From: Cupriavidus sp. IDO
Lineage (GTDB): Bacteria; Pseudomonadota; Gammaproteobacteria; Burkholderiales; Burkholderiaceae
Length of the DNA: 64,000 nt
Reading direction: 5' to 3'
NCBI RefSeq assembly: GCF_000812465.1
Contig: NZ_JWMA01000029.1
Coordinates: forward strand, 80,460 to 144,459
The notes under the pieces were generated by a model. It worked only from the letters and a program-made list of their open reading frames with translations. It did no database searches and was not told the DNA's origin. This document shows positions 41,862-52,633 of the stretch, piece by piece. The position numbers were made by a program, and so were the translations under genes. The first letter of the stretch is position 1. Each line of letters starts with the position of its first letter.

Positions 41862-42683
41862 TTATGCCGCTGCGGGCTTGACGTTGTCCAGCGAGTAGGG
41901 CGCCAGCAGGCGAACCATCTGCGCAAAGGCCTTGGGATTGCCGGCCAGGACTTCGCCTTGCTCCATCTGGCGGGCTTCGCCGGCGTAGTTGCCGACCAGG
42001 CCGCCGGACTCGGTGATCAGGAGCATGCCGGCTGCCATGTCCCACGGCTTCAGGCCGCGCTCGAAGAAGCCGTCCAGGCGGCCGCAGGCGACATAGGCCA
42101 GATCGAGGGCGGCGGCGCCCGGGCGGCGCAGGCCGGCGCAGCTGCGCGTCATCAGCGCGAACATTTCCAGGTATTCGTCCATGCCTTCCAGGTCACGGAA
42201 GGGGAAGCCGGTGCCGATCAGGCAGTCGGCCAGCTTGTCGCGGCGGGTCACGCGGATGCGTCGGTTGTTCAGGAAGGCGCCCGCACCCTTGCTGGCGGTG
42301 AAGAGTTCGTCGCGGGTGGGGTCGTAGACCACGGCCTGCACCGGCGTGCCGCGGTGCAGCTGGGCGATGGAGACCGCGTACTGCGGAAAGCCGTGGATGA
42401 AGTTGGTGGTGCCGTCGAGCGGGTCGATGACCCAGGTGTATTCGTGGCTGTCTTCGCCTTCCGCCCAGGACTGGCCGGACTCTTCCGCTAGAATGGCGTG
42501 TTCGGGGTAGGCAGTGCGGATGACCTCGATGATCGCGGCTTCGGCAGCACGATCGACTTCGGTCACGAAATCGTTGTGTTGTTTGCGCGAGACGCGCACC
42601 AGATCGACGTCGAGCGACGCGCGGTTGATGATGGATCCCGCCTTGCGGGCCGCCTTGACGGCGATATTGAGCATCGGATGCAT
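41862..42683 (-). CDS. suhB: Inositol-1-monophosphatase family protein SuhB
   Basis: A 273-residue Mg2+-dependent sugar phosphatase of the SuhB type; SuhB in enterobacteria also takes part in rRNA transcription antitermination. Metal-binding motifs are present: [24 protein letters not shown] and [18 protein letters not shown]. The start at 42683 ([16 protein letters not shown]) matches the family; the frame stays open further upstream but that part is unconserved. It is divergent from the TrmJ-like gene. Confidence 0.93.
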   Translation of the reverse strand: MHPMLNIAVKAARKAGSIINRASLDVDLVRVSRKQHNDFVTEVDRAAEAAIIEVIRTAYPEHAILAEESGQSWAEGEDSHEYTWVIDPLDGTTNFIHGFPQYAVSIAQLHRGTPVQAVVYDPTRDELFTASKGAGAFLNNRRIRVTRRDKLADCLIGTGFPFRDLEGMDEYLEMFALMTRSCAGLRRPGAAALDLAYVACGRLDGFFERGLKPWDMAAGMLLITESGGLVGNYAGEARQMEQGEVLAGNPKAFAQMVRLLAPYSLDNVKPAAA

Positions 42684-42817
42684 GAATCTCTCCAGGCCGG
42701 CCAGGACGAAACGGCAGGGCGCGAAGCTATCGCGCGCCGGTCCCGGGCAGCTGACAACACAACGGATTGTAGAAGAACGTCGGGCGTCGCCATAAGTGCT
42801 GCGAAAGGCTCGCAGGC

Positions 42818-43732
42818 ATGCGAATTCGTGGCGCCGCGCCAAAGATGAACCCCGAATTGTATATGAACCCGGCAACTGACACGAGCCAGGCCGCCACGGC
42901 GGCCGCTGCCCCGCACGATATGTTCGCCCGCGTGCGCTTTGTGCTGGTCGAAACCAGCCATCCCGGCAATGTCGGCTCGGTGGCGCGGGCGATCAAGACC
43001 ATGGGCTTCGGCAGCCTAGTGCTGGTTTCGCCACGGGAGGCCGCCGTGCGCGAGCATCCCGACGCCATTGCCATGGCCAGCGGGGCCGATGACGTGCTGG
43101 CGGCAGCGCGCATCGTCGGCGACATCGAGACCGCGCTGGCCGGCGCCGCCTTTACCGTCGCCATGACGGCGCGGCAGCGCGAACTCGGGCCGCCACGGCT
43201 TTTGCCGCGCGATGCTGCGGCGCGCGGGCTGGCGACGCTGGCCAGCACGGCCGATGGCGACATCGCCTTCGTCTTCGGCAACGAGCGCTACGGCCTGCCC
43301 AACGAGGCGGTCGAGCGTTGCCAGGCCGTTACCCATATCCCCGCCAATCCGGCCTATGCCTCGCTCAACCTGGCACAGGCCGTCCAGTTGATCGCATACG
43401 AGACCCGGCTCGCCTTGCTGGAGGCGGGCGCTGGCCCGTCGGACGGCGGCGGCAATATCGGCTATGCTGGTGAGCCGGCCACGGCCGAGCAGATCGAGGC
43501 GATGTTCGGCCACCTGCAGGCTGCGCTGGAGGCCATCGGCTTTCTCGATCCGGAGAACCCCCGCAAACTGATGCCGCGCCTGCGGCGCATGTTTGCCCGC
43601 AGCGGGCTGGAGCGGGAAGAGGTGAACATCCTGCGCGGCGTCGCCCGGCACATGCTGCTCGCCGTGCGCGACAAGGCAGCAGTACAACACGATCAAGGGC
43701 CGGATGCACCGGCCTCGCAACAGGAGCACTGA
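42818..43732 (+). CDS. trmJ: TrmJ-like tRNA (cytidine/uridine-2'-O-)-methyltransferase
   Basis: A SPOUT-class RNA methyltransferase that probably methylates the 2'-OH of nucleotide 32 in the tRNA anticodon loop. The conserved blocks are [19 protein letters not shown], the N-terminal knot strand [16 protein letters not shown], the SAM-binding [15 protein letters not shown] and [16 protein letters not shown], and the C-terminal helical extension with [11 protein letters not shown] typical of TrmJ. Alternative in-frame ATGs at 42845 and 42863 exist and none has a strong ribosome binding site; the conserved domain starts after all three. Confidence 0.9.
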   Translation: MRIRGAAPKMNPELYMNPATDTSQAATAAAAPHDMFARVRFVLVETSHPGNVGSVARAIKTMGFGSLVLVSPREAAVREHPDAIAMASGADDVLAAARIVGDIETALAGAAFTVAMTARQRELGPPRLLPRDAAARGLATLASTADGDIAFVFGNERYGLPNEAVERCQAVTHIPANPAYASLNLAQAVQLIAYETRLALLEAGAGPSDGGGNIGYAGEPATAEQIEAMFGHLQAALEAIGFLDPENPRKLMPRLRRMFARSGLEREEVNILRGVARHMLLAVRDKAAVQHDQGPDAPASQQEH

Positions 43733-44028
43733 CAGGTGGCGGAAAATCCGGCCTATTCCATGCGCGATGGCACCAGCAACGGTGCTGCTCGCCGGCTCAT
43801 GGAGCGTGCCGTGCCGTACGCCGGTGCGCAACGGTCGTCGACCGGCCTGGTGCATGCCTGCGAGCGATGTTGAACCCGCGTCGCAGCGAATGACCCTGAC
43901 GGCATCGGGGCAGCAAATCTCTTACACTCCCTGATCCCGTTCCCACCGGCCAATGACCTCGCCGGCGACCGCGCACACGGCTGACCCGTGTTGCCCGGCG
44001 CACGGCGCGGCAACACGACACGACCAAG

Positions 44029-44772
44029 ATGTTCTCTCGCCTGAAGGAAGATATCGACACCATCATGCTGCGCGACCCCGCCGCGCGCAGCCGGCTCGAA
44101 GTCCTCACCTGCTATCCCGGCCTGCATGCCGTGGTGTTCCATCGATTCGCACACGGCTGCTGGAATGCCGGCTTCCACTGGCTCGGGCGCTGGATCTCGC
44201 ACTGGTCGCGCTTCCTGACCGGCATCGAAATCCATCCCGCGGTCAAGCTCGGGCGGCGCGTGTTCATCGACCACGGCATGGGCGTGGTGATTGGCGAAAC
44301 GGCCGAAATCGGCGACGACTGCACGATCTACCAGGGCGTGACGCTGGGTGGCACGTCGCTCTACAAGGGGCAGAAGCGGCATCCCACGCTGGGTGCCAGC
44401 GTGGTGGTCAGCGCTGGCGCCAAGGTGCTGGGCGGGTTCGTGGTCGGCGACGGCGCGCGCGTGGGCTCGAATGCGGTGGTGCTCAAGCCGGTGCCGCCGG
44501 GCGCGACTGCGGTCGGCATTCCGGCGCGCATCATCCTGCCCGATGCGCCCGCGACGCAGCAGGGCGCCAAGCAGGAGTTCTCGGCCTACGGCATCACGCC
44601 CAACGCCGACGACCCGGTGTCGCTCGCACTCAAGAGCCTGATCGACAATGCCGCCCAGCAGCATGACCGCATCGAGGCCGTGCTGGCCGCGCTCGACCGG
44701 CTGGGCGAGCATCTCGAGAACACGCCGAACGACCGCTTCGACGCGAGCGAATTGCGCAAGCTGATGAAGTAA
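44029..44772 (+). CDS. cysE: Serine O-acetyltransferase
   Basis: Makes O-acetylserine from serine and acetyl-CoA for cysteine synthesis. The 247-residue protein has an N-terminal helical part ([19 protein letters not shown]) and a left-handed beta-helix with [40 protein letters not shown] and [20 protein letters not shown]. The catalytic His is in [16 protein letters not shown]. It has an extended C-terminal tail compared with short forms. It is isolated; 43733-44028 before it holds no convincing gene. Confidence 0.95.
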   Translation: MFSRLKEDIDTIMLRDPAARSRLEVLTCYPGLHAVVFHRFAHGCWNAGFHWLGRWISHWSRFLTGIEIHPAVKLGRRVFIDHGMGVVIGETAEIGDDCTIYQGVTLGGTSLYKGQKRHPTLGASVVVSAGAKVLGGFVVGDGARVGSNAVVLKPVPPGATAVGIPARIILPDAPATQQGAKQEFSAYGITPNADDPVSLALKSLIDNAAQQHDRIEAVLAALDRLGEHLENTPNDRFDASELRKLMK

Positions 44773-44797
44773 GAGGGCCGGGCGCCGAGCGCCCGGT

Positions 44798-45598
44798 TCA
44801 CTCGGTCTGGGACAGTACCCGGAAGCCGCTCTCGTCCAGCTGCAATGCGGCGGCACGGGGATGGCTGCCGTCCAGGTCCCAGTCGGTCAGCACCCAGCGC
44901 ACGCCCGAGGCTTCCTCGTGCCGTGCCGGCCGGTGCGTATGGCCATGGACCAGCAGGGAGGCGTTGCCGGCTTGCATCAGCCCGGCTACCGCGGAGGGCG
45001 TGACATCGCCATAGAAGGGCAGTTGTGCGCCCTGGCCTTCGCGCAGCTGACGCGCACGGCCCGCCTCGCTGTCGGCGCGCAGCCTTCGGGCCACTGACAA
45101 GCGGGCAGACAACGGCAGCGCCAGGAACAGGCGCTGCACCCAACGCTTGCGGGTCCAGCGCCGGAAGCGGTTGTAGCGTTCGTCATCCAGGCACAGCATG
45201 TCGCCGTGGCTGAGCACCACGCGATGGCCGGCGCAGAGGATGACGGTGGGATCGGGCAGCAGCGTCGCGCCCGCGGCAGCGGCAAATCGCCGGCCCAGCA
45301 GGAAGTCACGGTTGCCGTGCATCAGGTAGACCGGGACGCCGCGTCCGGCCAGCGCGCGCAGCGCGCCGGCGATCTGCCGGGCGAACGGCGAGTCGGTTTC
45401 CTCGTCGCCCACCCAGAATTCGAAGAAGTCGCCGAGGATGAACAATGCGCGCGCATCTTGCGCGGCACGCTCCAGCACGCGCTCGAAGGCTGCCAGCGTA
45501 CGTGGCATGCCCGGCGTCAGGTGCAGGTCGGAAATGAACCACGCCGGCGCCGGTACCTCGAGAGGACCTGCCACCGGCGTGCGGGAGATTGCGGTCAT
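44798..45598 (-). CDS. lpxH: UDP-2,3-diacylglucosamine diphosphatase
   Basis: Hydrolyses UDP-2,3-diacylglucosamine to lipid X in lipid A synthesis; a peripheral calcineurin-like enzyme. The 266-residue protein has the metal motifs FISDLHL, ILGDFFEFWVGDE, MHGNRDFLLG, LSHGDMLC and VHGHTHRPA, all as in LpxH. I prefer the ATG at 45598 (MTAISRTPVAG); a TTG at 45649 would add 17 residues upstream of the conserved core. It is downstream of the two cyclophilin genes on the same strand. Confidence 0.93.
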   Translation of the reverse strand: MTAISRTPVAGPLEVPAPAWFISDLHLTPGMPRTLAAFERVLERAAQDARALFILGDFFEFWVGDEETDSPFARQIAGALRALAGRGVPVYLMHGNRDFLLGRRFAAAAGATLLPDPTVILCAGHRVVLSHGDMLCLDDERYNRFRRWTRKRWVQRLFLALPLSARLSVARRLRADSEAGRARQLREGQGAQLPFYGDVTPSAVAGLMQAGNASLLVHGHTHRPARHEEASGVRWVLTDWDLDGSHPRAAALQLDESGFRVLSQTE

Positions 45599-45669
45599 GC
45601 GCGGAGTCGGAAGGGCATTGCCGGCAGAGAGGCGCGCACGGAACCGCAATCGGAAGGCATAGGCGATGC

Positions 45670-46170
45670 TTACTCGACCACCACGGCCTTTTCGATTACC
45701 ACGTCTTCCAGCGGCACGTCCTGGTGGAAGCCCGAGCTGCCGGTGCGCACGCCCTTGATCTGGTCAACCACATCCGTGCCTTCGACCACCTTGCCGAACA
45801 CGGCGTAGCCGAAGCCTTGCGGAGTCGGCGAAGAAAAGTTCAGGAAGTCGTTGTCGACCACATTGATGAAGAACTGCGCGGTGGCCGAGTGCGGCGCGTT
45901 GGTGCGTGCCATGGCCACGGTGTAGCGGTCGTTCTTCAGGCCGTTGCCGGCTTCGTTCTCGATCGGCGCATCGGTGCCTTTTTGCTTCATGCCGGGCTCG
46001 AAGCCGCCGCCCTGGACCATGAAGTTCTTGATCACGCGGTGGAAGATGGTGTTGTCGTAGTGGCCCTTGCGGACGTACGACAGGAAGTTCTCGACCGTCT
46101 TCGGGGCCTTTTCGGCGTCGAGTTCAATGGTGATGACACCCTGGTTGGTATGGAGCTGGACCTTGGACAT
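45670..46170 (-). CDS. ppiB: Cytoplasmic cyclophilin-type peptidyl-prolyl isomerase
   Basis: A 166-residue cyclophilin without a signal peptide, starting [17 protein letters not shown]. Active-site features are [21 protein letters not shown] with the catalytic Arg, the [16 protein letters not shown] loop, [18 protein letters not shown] and a C-terminal [11 protein letters not shown]. It lies 23 bases downstream of a periplasmic paralogue; the two genes are a tandem duplication shared by related bacteria. Confidence 0.95.
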   Translation of the reverse strand: MSKVQLHTNQGVITIELDAEKAPKTVENFLSYVRKGHYDNTIFHRVIKNFMVQGGGFEPGMKQKGTDAPIENEAGNGLKNDRYTVAMARTNAPHSATAQFFINVVDNDFLNFSSPTPQGFGYAVFGKVVEGTDVVDQIKGVRTGSSGFHQDVPLEDVVIEKAVVVE

Positions 46171-46193
46171 GGGAATTCCTCTGTTCGGTAATG

Positions 46194-46778
46194 TTATTTC
46201 ACGACGGTGGCCGACTCGATCACGATCGGCACGGCCGGCACATTGTGCATCGGGCCATAGGCCGTGGTTGGCGTGGCCTTGATCTTGTCGATCGTATCCA
46301 TGCCTTCCACCACCTTGCCAAAGACTGCGTAGCCGTTGCCGTCCGGCTGCGGGTAGTCGAGATTGGGATTATCTACCACATTGACGAAGAACTGAGCCGT
46401 GGCCGAGTTCGGGTCATTGGTCCGCGCCATGGCGACGGTGCCGGCCTTGTTCTTCAGGCCGTTCTGCGCTTCCAGCGGAATCGGCGCGCGCGTGGGCTTC
46501 TGCTTCATGTCGCGGTCGAAACCGCCGCCCTGCACCATGAAGCCATTGATCACGCGGTGGAAGATGGTGCCGCTGTAGAACCCGCTCTTCACATATTCCA
46601 TGAAGTTGGCAACCGTCTTGGGCGCCGCGTCGGGGTAGACCTCGACGGTGAACTTGCCTGCGCTGGTGGCGAACTGCACCCGCTCGGCCTTTTGCGCTTG
46701 CGCCTGGGCTGCAAAGGAAGAAAGCGCAAGCGCACCGGTCATCAGGCCGGCAAGGACGATGCGACGGGAACGAATCAT
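46194..46778 (-). CDS. ppiA: Periplasmic cyclophilin-type peptidyl-prolyl isomerase
   Basis: A 194-residue cyclophilin with an N-terminal signal peptide ([20 protein letters not shown], cleavage likely after AAQAQA). The core has [39 protein letters not shown] and [14 protein letters not shown] chose the ATG at 46778 with GGAG about seven bases upstream; a longer frame lacks the signal-like start. It is the exported partner of the cytoplasmic enzyme encoded next. Confidence 0.93.
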   Translation of the reverse strand: MIRSRRIVLAGLMTGALALSSFAAQAQAQKAERVQFATSAGKFTVEVYPDAAPKTVANFMEYVKSGFYSGTIFHRVINGFMVQGGGFDRDMKQKPTRAPIPLEAQNGLKNKAGTVAMARTNDPNSATAQFFVNVVDNPNLDYPQPDGNGYAVFGKVVEGMDTIDKIKATPTTAYGPMHNVPAVPIVIESATVVK

Positions 46779-46844
46779 GACTGGACTCCGGTAATCTGGA
46801 TTGAGAGACGGGCCGCGTTGGCGGCCCGGCGACAATGGTGCCGA

Positions 46845-47528
46845 TCAGTCGGCGGCGGGTGCGCTCGCGGGTGCCGATCGGTTGGCTGGCGACGTGCCGC
46901 GGCCGCCGGCGGGTGCCGGGGTCGCCGCGGCGGCGGGCCGCAACTGGCGCAGGGCGCTGCTGGCGCGGGTATCGCCCGGGTTGCGGCGCAGCGCCTCGGC
47001 ATATGCCTGTTCCGCCATGCGGCGGTAGACATCGCCCAGGTTGGTGTAGCCAATGGCAAAGCCGGGTTTGACTTCTGTGGCCAGCAGCAGTTCGGCCTCG
47101 GCCCGCTTCAGGTCGCCGCGCTTGGCATACAGCAGTGCCAGGTTGTTGTGCGGCTCCGGCAGTTCCGGGAAGTCCTGTGCCATTTCGGAGAGGGCGCGGA
47201 TGGCATCGTCCTCGCGGCCGGCCTGTGCCATGGCCCAGGCGCGTTCGAAGCGGGCCTGGGCATTGCGCGGGTTGGCGGCCAGCACGCGGTCGAAGCCCTG
47301 GATGGCTTCGTCATAGCGCTTGTCGTTTGCGGCCCGTTCCGCCTTGGTCATGCCGGGATCGGCCGACCGCGCGCCGCCTGCCGGCACGGTGGGTGCCGCC
47401 AGCGAGAGCGGGCCATTCTGTGCGTGGGCGTTGCCGCCCAGCGCGGCTGCGATCGCCAGCGCGGCCATGGCGTACTGCCCGTGCCGGCGGGCGGAGGCGA
47501 AAGTCTGGGTGGGCAGGAGCAGGCTCAT
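46845..47528 (-). CDS. Exported tetratricopeptide repeat protein
   Basis: A 227-residue protein with a probable signal peptide (hydrophobic stretch around YAMAALAIAAALGGNAHA) and at least three TPR units: ANDKRYDEAIQGFDRVLAAN, NAQARFERAWAMAQAGREDD and PHNNLALLYAKRGDLKRAE, followed by a longer GYTNLGDVYRRMAEQAYAEA unit. The C-terminus is Ala/Pro-rich. It is probably co-transcribed with ppiA and ppiB. TPR proteins mediate protein contacts; the partner is unknown. A TATAAC box lies about 14 bases upstream of the start on the minus strand. Confidence 0.85.
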   Translation of the reverse strand: MSLLLPTQTFASARRHGQYAMAALAIAAALGGNAHAQNGPLSLAAPTVPAGGARSADPGMTKAERAANDKRYDEAIQGFDRVLAANPRNAQARFERAWAMAQAGREDDAIRALSEMAQDFPELPEPHNNLALLYAKRGDLKRAEAELLLATEVKPGFAIGYTNLGDVYRRMAEQAYAEALRRNPGDTRASSALRQLRPAAAATPAPAGGRGTSPANRSAPASAPAAD

Positions 47529-47799
47529 TTAAGGAGGGTCCGTTATACTCCGCGGCATTCTAGCAAAGCGGCGCGGTGCGCACGACGCCGGCCCGCGGGC
47601 GGTTCCGCCTGGACCTCGCTACGCGGCGGGAACCGGGAGGGCGCTTCCGGTAAGATATGGGGCGCGGCGGCGTTTGCGCAGGCGCAAGCGCTCCCGCCCC
47701 TGACGGTGCTGTAATCGGCCGGGGCAGTTGCGCCGATGGCTGCGCCTGTCGACGCTTGCTGTGCACCCGGCAGTCCCCTCACATCACTCACTTCGCTTC

Positions 47800-49188
47800 A
47801 TGCAGCTTCTGAACATCTACAACACGCTCGCGCGTGAAAAGCAGCCATTCGTGCCAATCGAACCCGGCAAGGTCCGCATGTATGTGTGCGGCATGACCGT
47901 GTACGACTACTGCCACGTCGGCCACGCGCGCGTGATGGTGGTGTTCGACATGGTGCATCGCTGGCTGCGAGCGGCCGGTTACGAGGTGACGTATGTGCAG
48001 AACATCACGGACATCGATGACAAGATCATCCGCCGCGCGGCAGAAAATGGCGAGACCATCGGCCAGCTGACCACGCGCTTCATCCAGTACATGCACGAAG
48101 ATGCCGACGCGCTCGGCATCGTCCGCCCGGATTACGAGCCGCGCGCCACCGACTACGTGCCGCAGATGCTCGACATCATCGGCAAGCTGGAAGCCAGGGG
48201 CCTGGCCTATCAGGCGACCGACGGCGACGTGAACTACTCCGTGCGCAAGTTCCCCGGCTACGGCAAGCTTTCCGGCAAGTCGCTGGAAGACCTGCGCGCG
48301 GGCGAGCGCGTGACGGCCAACGATGCCAAGCAGGATCCGCTCGACTTCGTGCTGTGGAAGTCCGCCAAGGAAAGCGAGCCGCCCGAGAGCAAGTGGAATT
48401 CGAAGTGGGGCACTGGCCGCCCGGGCTGGCATATCGAGTGCTCGGCCATGAGCTGCGCGCTGCTGGGCGAGCATTTCGACATCCATGGCGGCGGCGCGGA
48501 CCTGCAGTTCCCGCACCACGAGAACGAGATCGCCCAGTCGGAAGGCGCCAGCGGCAAGCCGTTCGTCAACGTCTGGATGCACAACGGCTTCGTGCGGATC
48601 AATGACGAGAAGATGTCGAAATCGCTCGGCAACTTCTTCACCATCCGTGAGGTGCTGAAGGCGTACGACCCGGAAGTGGTGCGCTTCTTCATCCTGCGCG
48701 CGCACTATCGGAGCCCGCTCAACTATAGCGACGCCCATCTCGATGATGCTCGCCACGCGCTGACGCGGCTCTATACGGCACTCAAGGACACCCAGCCGGG
48801 CGGCTATGCCGTCGACTGGGAAGAAGCGCATGCAAAGCGTTTTGCCGAGGCCATGTGCGATGACTTCAACACGCCGATCGCCATGTCGGTCCTGTTCGAC
48901 CTGGCCAGCGAGATCAACCGCACCGGGTCTTCCGCTGCCGCGCGCCAGCTCAAGGGTCTGGCCGGCACGCTGGGCCTGCTGGAACGCGATCCGCATACCT
49001 TCCTGCAAGGCGGTCACGGCGCCGACGGCATCACGCCGGAGCAGATCGAAGCCATGATCGCCGCCCGCAAGGCCGCCAAGGCCGAGCGCAACTTCGCTGA
49101 AGCCGATCGCATCCGCGCGGAGCTGCTGGCGGGCGGAATCGTGCTCGAGGACAAGCCGGGCGGCGCTACCGAGTGGAGGCGTGCTTGA
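47800..49188 (+). CDS. cysS: Cysteinyl-tRNA synthetase
   Basis: Class I aminoacyl-tRNA synthetase for cysteine. The 462-residue protein has the zinc ligand Cys30 in [10 protein letters not shown], the HIGH-type motif HVGH (39-42), further zinc-site residues in WHIECSAMS and [10 protein letters not shown], and KMSKS at 271-275. The ATG at 47800 gives the normal start [14 protein letters not shown]; an upstream in-frame start at 47728 adds unconserved residues. Its TGA overlaps a TTG start of the glycosylase gene (TTGA). Confidence 0.97.
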   Translation: MQLLNIYNTLAREKQPFVPIEPGKVRMYVCGMTVYDYCHVGHARVMVVFDMVHRWLRAAGYEVTYVQNITDIDDKIIRRAAENGETIGQLTTRFIQYMHEDADALGIVRPDYEPRATDYVPQMLDIIGKLEARGLAYQATDGDVNYSVRKFPGYGKLSGKSLEDLRAGERVTANDAKQDPLDFVLWKSAKESEPPESKWNSKWGTGRPGWHIECSAMSCALLGEHFDIHGGGADLQFPHHENEIAQSEGASGKPFVNVWMHNGFVRINDEKMSKSLGNFFTIREVLKAYDPEVVRFFILRAHYRSPLNYSDAHLDDARHALTRLYTALKDTQPGGYAVDWEEAHAKRFAEAMCDDFNTPIAMSVLFDLASEINRTGSSAAARQLKGLAGTLGLLERDPHTFLQGGHGADGITPEQIEAMIAARKAAKAERNFAEADRIRAELLAGGIVLEDKPGGATEWRRA

Positions 49189-50015
49189 ACGCTGCCGCGC
49201 GCAAGCCCGCGACTTCCGCCGCTGCGGCCAAGACGGCCAAGGCTTCCGGCGGGCGTGCCGGCAAAGCGCCCGTGAAGGGCGTAGCCAGAGCGGACGGGAA
49301 AGCGGCCGCGCCCGCCAAGCTGAATGCGAGGGCACCCAAAGTCTCGCTGCCCGAGGCCGACGCCATTCCGCTGCCGGTCGAAACCGTCATCGACGCGGTA
49401 CGGCCGGCCTACTGGGACGAGGCATGCGCCGACCTGATGAAGCGTGATCGCATCCTGCGCAAGATGATCCCGACCTACGGTCCGGCGCATCTGGTTTCGC
49501 GCGGCGATCCGTTCATCACGCTTGCCCGCTCCGTGGTTGGCCAGCAGATCTCCGTCAAGGCGGCGCAATCCGTGTGGGAGCGGCTGGTGGATGCCTGCCC
49601 GAAGATCACCCCTGCGCAGTTCCTCAAGGCGGGACCGGAGAAGCTCGCAAATTGTGGCTTGTCACGCCGCAAGGCTGAATACATCATCGACCTGGCGGAT
49701 CATTTCAAGGCCGGACGCGTCCACGTCAATGAATGGACGGAGATGGACGACGAAGCGGTCATCGCCGAGCTTACGCAGATTCGCGGCATCGGGCGCTGGA
49801 CGGCGGAGATGTTCCTGATGTTCAATCTGATGCGGCCGAACGTGCTGCCGCTGGATGATGTCGGGCTGATCAACGCGATCTCGACCAACTATTTCAGCGG
49901 TGAGCCGGTCACAAGAAGTGAAGCGCGCGAGGTGGCGGCCAACTGGGAGCCCTGGCGCACGGTGGCAACCTGGTATATGTGGCGTAGTCTTGACCCGCTG
50001 CCGGTGACGTATTAA
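49185..50015 (+). CDS. HhH-GPD DNA-3-methyladenine glycosylase (AlkA-type)
   Basis: Base-excision repair glycosylase. The 276-residue protein has an unusual Lys/Ala/Pro-rich N-terminal tail of about 60 residues, then the catalytic HhH-GPD domain: [20 protein letters not shown], the helix-hairpin-helix [17 protein letters not shown] and the catalytic aspartate in [10 protein letters not shown] chose the TTG at 49185, with GGAGG five bases upstream, so that stop and start overlap as TTGA with cysS and translation is coupled. A GTG four codons earlier is the alternative. The basic tail may help DNA binding. Confidence 0.87.
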   Translation: MNAAARKPATSAAAAKTAKASGGRAGKAPVKGVARADGKAAAPAKLNARAPKVSLPEADAIPLPVETVIDAVRPAYWDEACADLMKRDRILRKMIPTYGPAHLVSRGDPFITLARSVVGQQISVKAAQSVWERLVDACPKITPAQFLKAGPEKLANCGLSRRKAEYIIDLADHFKAGRVHVNEWTEMDDEAVIAELTQIRGIGRWTAEMFLMFNLMRPNVLPLDDVGLINAISTNYFSGEPVTRSEAREVAANWEPWRTVATWYMWRSLDPLPVTY

Positions 50016-50092
50016 GCACTAACGTAACAAAAAAACGCTGCAGGTGCAGTCCAAGCTATCTGCCCGGCGCTAAGATAGCGGCCAACTTCCGG

Positions 50093-50098
50093 TAGAAT
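50093..50098 (+). promoter_or_regulatory. Probable -10 box of accA
   Basis: TAGAAT lies 32 bases upstream of the accA ATG in a 115-base gap. It is the same hexamer as in the tRNA-Ser promoter. The -35 is weak. Confidence 0.45.
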
Positions 50099-50130
50099 GC
50101 GCCCCTTCACAGACAGGTACGCGTGATTTT

Positions 50131-51102
50131 ATGAAAACCACCTTCCTGGATTTTGAGCAGCCCATTGCCGAACTCGAGGCAAAGATCGAAGAACTGCGAT
50201 TCGTGCAGGACGATTCGGCTGTAGACATTTCCGAAGAGATTTCGCGGCTGGCCGGCAAGAGCCAGCAGCTGACCAAAGATATCTATGCCAACCTGACCCC
50301 GTGGCAGGTTGCGCAGATCGCCCGCCATCCGCAGCGTCCGTATACGCTGGACTACGTGCGTGAAATCTTTACCGATTTCCACGAGCTGCACGGCGACCGC
50401 ACCTTTGCCGACGATCTTTCCATCGTCGGCGGCCTGGCCCGCTTCAACGGACAGGCGTGCATGGTGATCGGTCACCAGAAGGGCCGTGATACGAAGGAGC
50501 GCGCGATGCGCAACTTCGGCATGCCCAAGCCCGAGGGCTACCGCAAGGCCAAGCGCCTGATGGAACTGGCCGACAAGTTCGGTCTGCCGATCTTCACCTT
50601 CGTCGACACGCCGGGCGCATTCCCGGGCATCGATGCGGAAGAGCGCGGCCAGTCCGAGGCCATCGGCCACAACCTGTATGTGATGGCCGGCCTGAAGGTG
50701 CCCCTGATCGCCACCATCATTGGCGAAGGCGGCTCGGGCGGCGCGCTGGCGATTGCCGTGGGCGACGTCGTGCAGATGCTGCAGTTCGCGACCTACGCGG
50801 TGATTTCGCCGGAAGGCTGCGCTTCCATCCTGTGGAAGACTGCCGAGAAGGCTCCCGAGGCTGCCGAAGCACTTGGCCTGACGGCACATCGCCTGAAGGC
50901 GCTGGGCCTGATCGACAAGATCGTCAGCGAACCGCTGGGCGGTGCTCATCGCGATTACAAGGGCATGGCTTCCATGCTCAAGCGGTCGCTGGCCGAATCG
51001 CTGCGCCAGTTCCAGGGCATGAGCGTGAAGGAACTGCAGGCGCGTCGCTACGAACGCCTGCTCGCCTATGGCAAGTTCAAGGAAACCGGCGTCCAGGACT
51101 GA
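50131..51102 (+). CDS. accA: Acetyl-CoA carboxylase carboxyltransferase subunit alpha
   Basis: Alpha subunit of the carboxyltransferase that makes malonyl-CoA for fatty acid synthesis. The 323-residue protein starts with the helical [19 protein letters not shown], then [47 protein letters not shown] and [11 protein letters not shown], the crotonase-fold oxyanion region. Length is normal. The 3' end overlaps the tilS start by 35 bases. Confidence 0.97.
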   Translation: MKTTFLDFEQPIAELEAKIEELRFVQDDSAVDISEEISRLAGKSQQLTKDIYANLTPWQVAQIARHPQRPYTLDYVREIFTDFHELHGDRTFADDLSIVGGLARFNGQACMVIGHQKGRDTKERAMRNFGMPKPEGYRKAKRLMELADKFGLPIFTFVDTPGAFPGIDAEERGQSEAIGHNLYVMAGLKVPLIATIIGEGGSGGALAIAVGDVVQMLQFATYAVISPEGCASILWKTAEKAPEAAEALGLTAHRLKALGLIDKIVSEPLGGAHRDYKGMASMLKRSLAESLRQFQGMSVKELQARRYERLLAYGKFKETGVQD

Positions 51103-52531
51103 TCCGACCGCCAGCCTGACCGACAAGGTCGCACAGGCCCTCCAGGCCGGTGCGGCCTTTGTTGTTTCTGGCGGCGGGGCGCCGCACGGGCAGGGCGCGG
51201 CCGTGGCGGTGGCGCTTTCGGGTGGCCGCGATTCGGTCGCGCTGCTGCATGCGACGCGGGCTGCGGTGGCCGCTTCCGGGATGCCTGCACGCGTGGTGGC
51301 CCTGCATGTGCACCACGGTCTCCAGGCGCAGGCGGACGACTGGGATCGATTCTGCGCTGACTTGTGCGCGCAGTGGCAGATTGGCTACTTTGTCCGGCGC
51401 ACCACGGTGCAACCCGCCGCCGGCGAAGGCATTGAAGCTGCGGCGCGCAGGGCGCGCTACGCGGCGTTGGGCGCGATGTGCCGCGACAGCGGGGCAGGGC
51501 TGCTGCTGTTTGCCCATCACCTCGATGACCAGGTCGAAACCGTGCTGCTACGGCTGTTCCGCGGCACGGGGGTGGCCGGCATGGCGGGAATGCCGGCAAT
51601 GCGCGCGCTGGATGAGCAGGGCGGCGTCCTGTTGCTGCGCCCCTGGCTTGCAGCAGGGCGACAGGAGATCGACGCCTATTGCGCCGCCCATGCGCTGCGC
51701 TGGATCGAAGACCCCAGCAATGCCGATCCGCGCTTTGCCCGCAATGCGCTGCGGGCTCACCTTCCTCCGCTGCTGGAAGCCTTTCCTGCCTTGCAGGGCA
51801 ATATCGCGCAAGCGGCAGCTCATTTCGCGCAGGCGGCGCGAATGCTTGATGAGCTGGCCACTGCCGACCTGTCCCGGCTGGTTTCTCCGGGCCGCGACGC
51901 CGATACCTGCGCAGAGCTCGACCTGGCCGGCCTGCGCGCACTGCCGCCGGCCCATGCCGATGCGGTGCTCCGCCTGTGGCTGCACGACCTCGGCGCGCAG
52001 GCGCCATCCACTGCACGGCTCGCCGCCATGCGCGCACAATTGATCGAACACGAAGGCGGCGAGCCCGCGATCCTGCACGACGGACTGGTGCTTCGTCGCT
52101 TCCAGGGCCGCGTGCTGGCCTGCGTGCCGCCCCCGGATGCCCATCCCGCGGCAATCGAGCTTCGCTGGCAGGGTGAGTCGCGCATCGTGGTGGGAGCATG
52201 GCGAGGCGAACTGCGCTTCGAGCGGGACGATACGTTCGGCGTGCCGGAGGCGGTGCTGCGGCAGCCGCTGCGGCTCGCCGTGCGCACCGGCGGCGAGCGC
52301 ATCGTGCTGCGCCCGGGCGGGCCGGCCAGGGCGCTCAAGCAGGCCTACCAGGAAGCCGGTGTACCGGCCTGGCGGCGCGCCCATTTGCCCTTGTTGTGGG
52401 CGGGCGATTCGCTGCTGCTCGCGGCGGGGCTCGGCATGCACCGCCGCTGGCCGGCTGCGCCGCCGGCGCCGCGCTGGCGGGTCGAGTGGATGCCGATTCC
52501 TCCTCTCCAGACAACGTCCGGGCGACGCTGA
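51068..52531 (+). CDS. tilS: tRNA(Ile)-lysidine synthase
   Basis: Modifies the wobble cytidine of the AUA-reading tRNA-Ile to lysidine. The 487-residue protein has the PP-loop SGGRDS at residues 51-56, [33 protein letters not shown] and [11 protein letters not shown], then the C-terminal TilS substrate domains ([21 protein letters not shown]). The ATG at 51068 lies inside accA; the first 25 residues are unconserved, so a later start is possible. accA-tilS-lysC is a typical betaproteobacterial order. Confidence 0.92.
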   Translation: MASSRKPASRTDPTASLTDKVAQALQAGAAFVVSGGGAPHGQGAAVAVALSGGRDSVALLHATRAAVAASGMPARVVALHVHHGLQAQADDWDRFCADLCAQWQIGYFVRRTTVQPAAGEGIEAAARRARYAALGAMCRDSGAGLLLFAHHLDDQVETVLLRLFRGTGVAGMAGMPAMRALDEQGGVLLLRPWLAAGRQEIDAYCAAHALRWIEDPSNADPRFARNALRAHLPPLLEAFPALQGNIAQAAAHFAQAARMLDELATADLSRLVSPGRDADTCAELDLAGLRALPPAHADAVLRLWLHDLGAQAPSTARLAAMRAQLIEHEGGEPAILHDGLVLRRFQGRVLACVPPPDAHPAAIELRWQGESRIVVGAWRGELRFERDDTFGVPEAVLRQPLRLAVRTGGERIVLRPGGPARALKQAYQEAGVPAWRRAHLPLLWAGDSLLLAAGLGMHRRWPAAPPAPRWRVEWMPIPPLQTTSGRR

Positions 52532-52633
52532 CGCCGCACCGAAGTTGCCCGCCAGACCCGGCCCAGCCTTGCCTGACTGGCCTTGTTCGTGTATTTTCAA
52601 GAGCTTTGCACAATCGCTGGCGTCGACAAGAAG

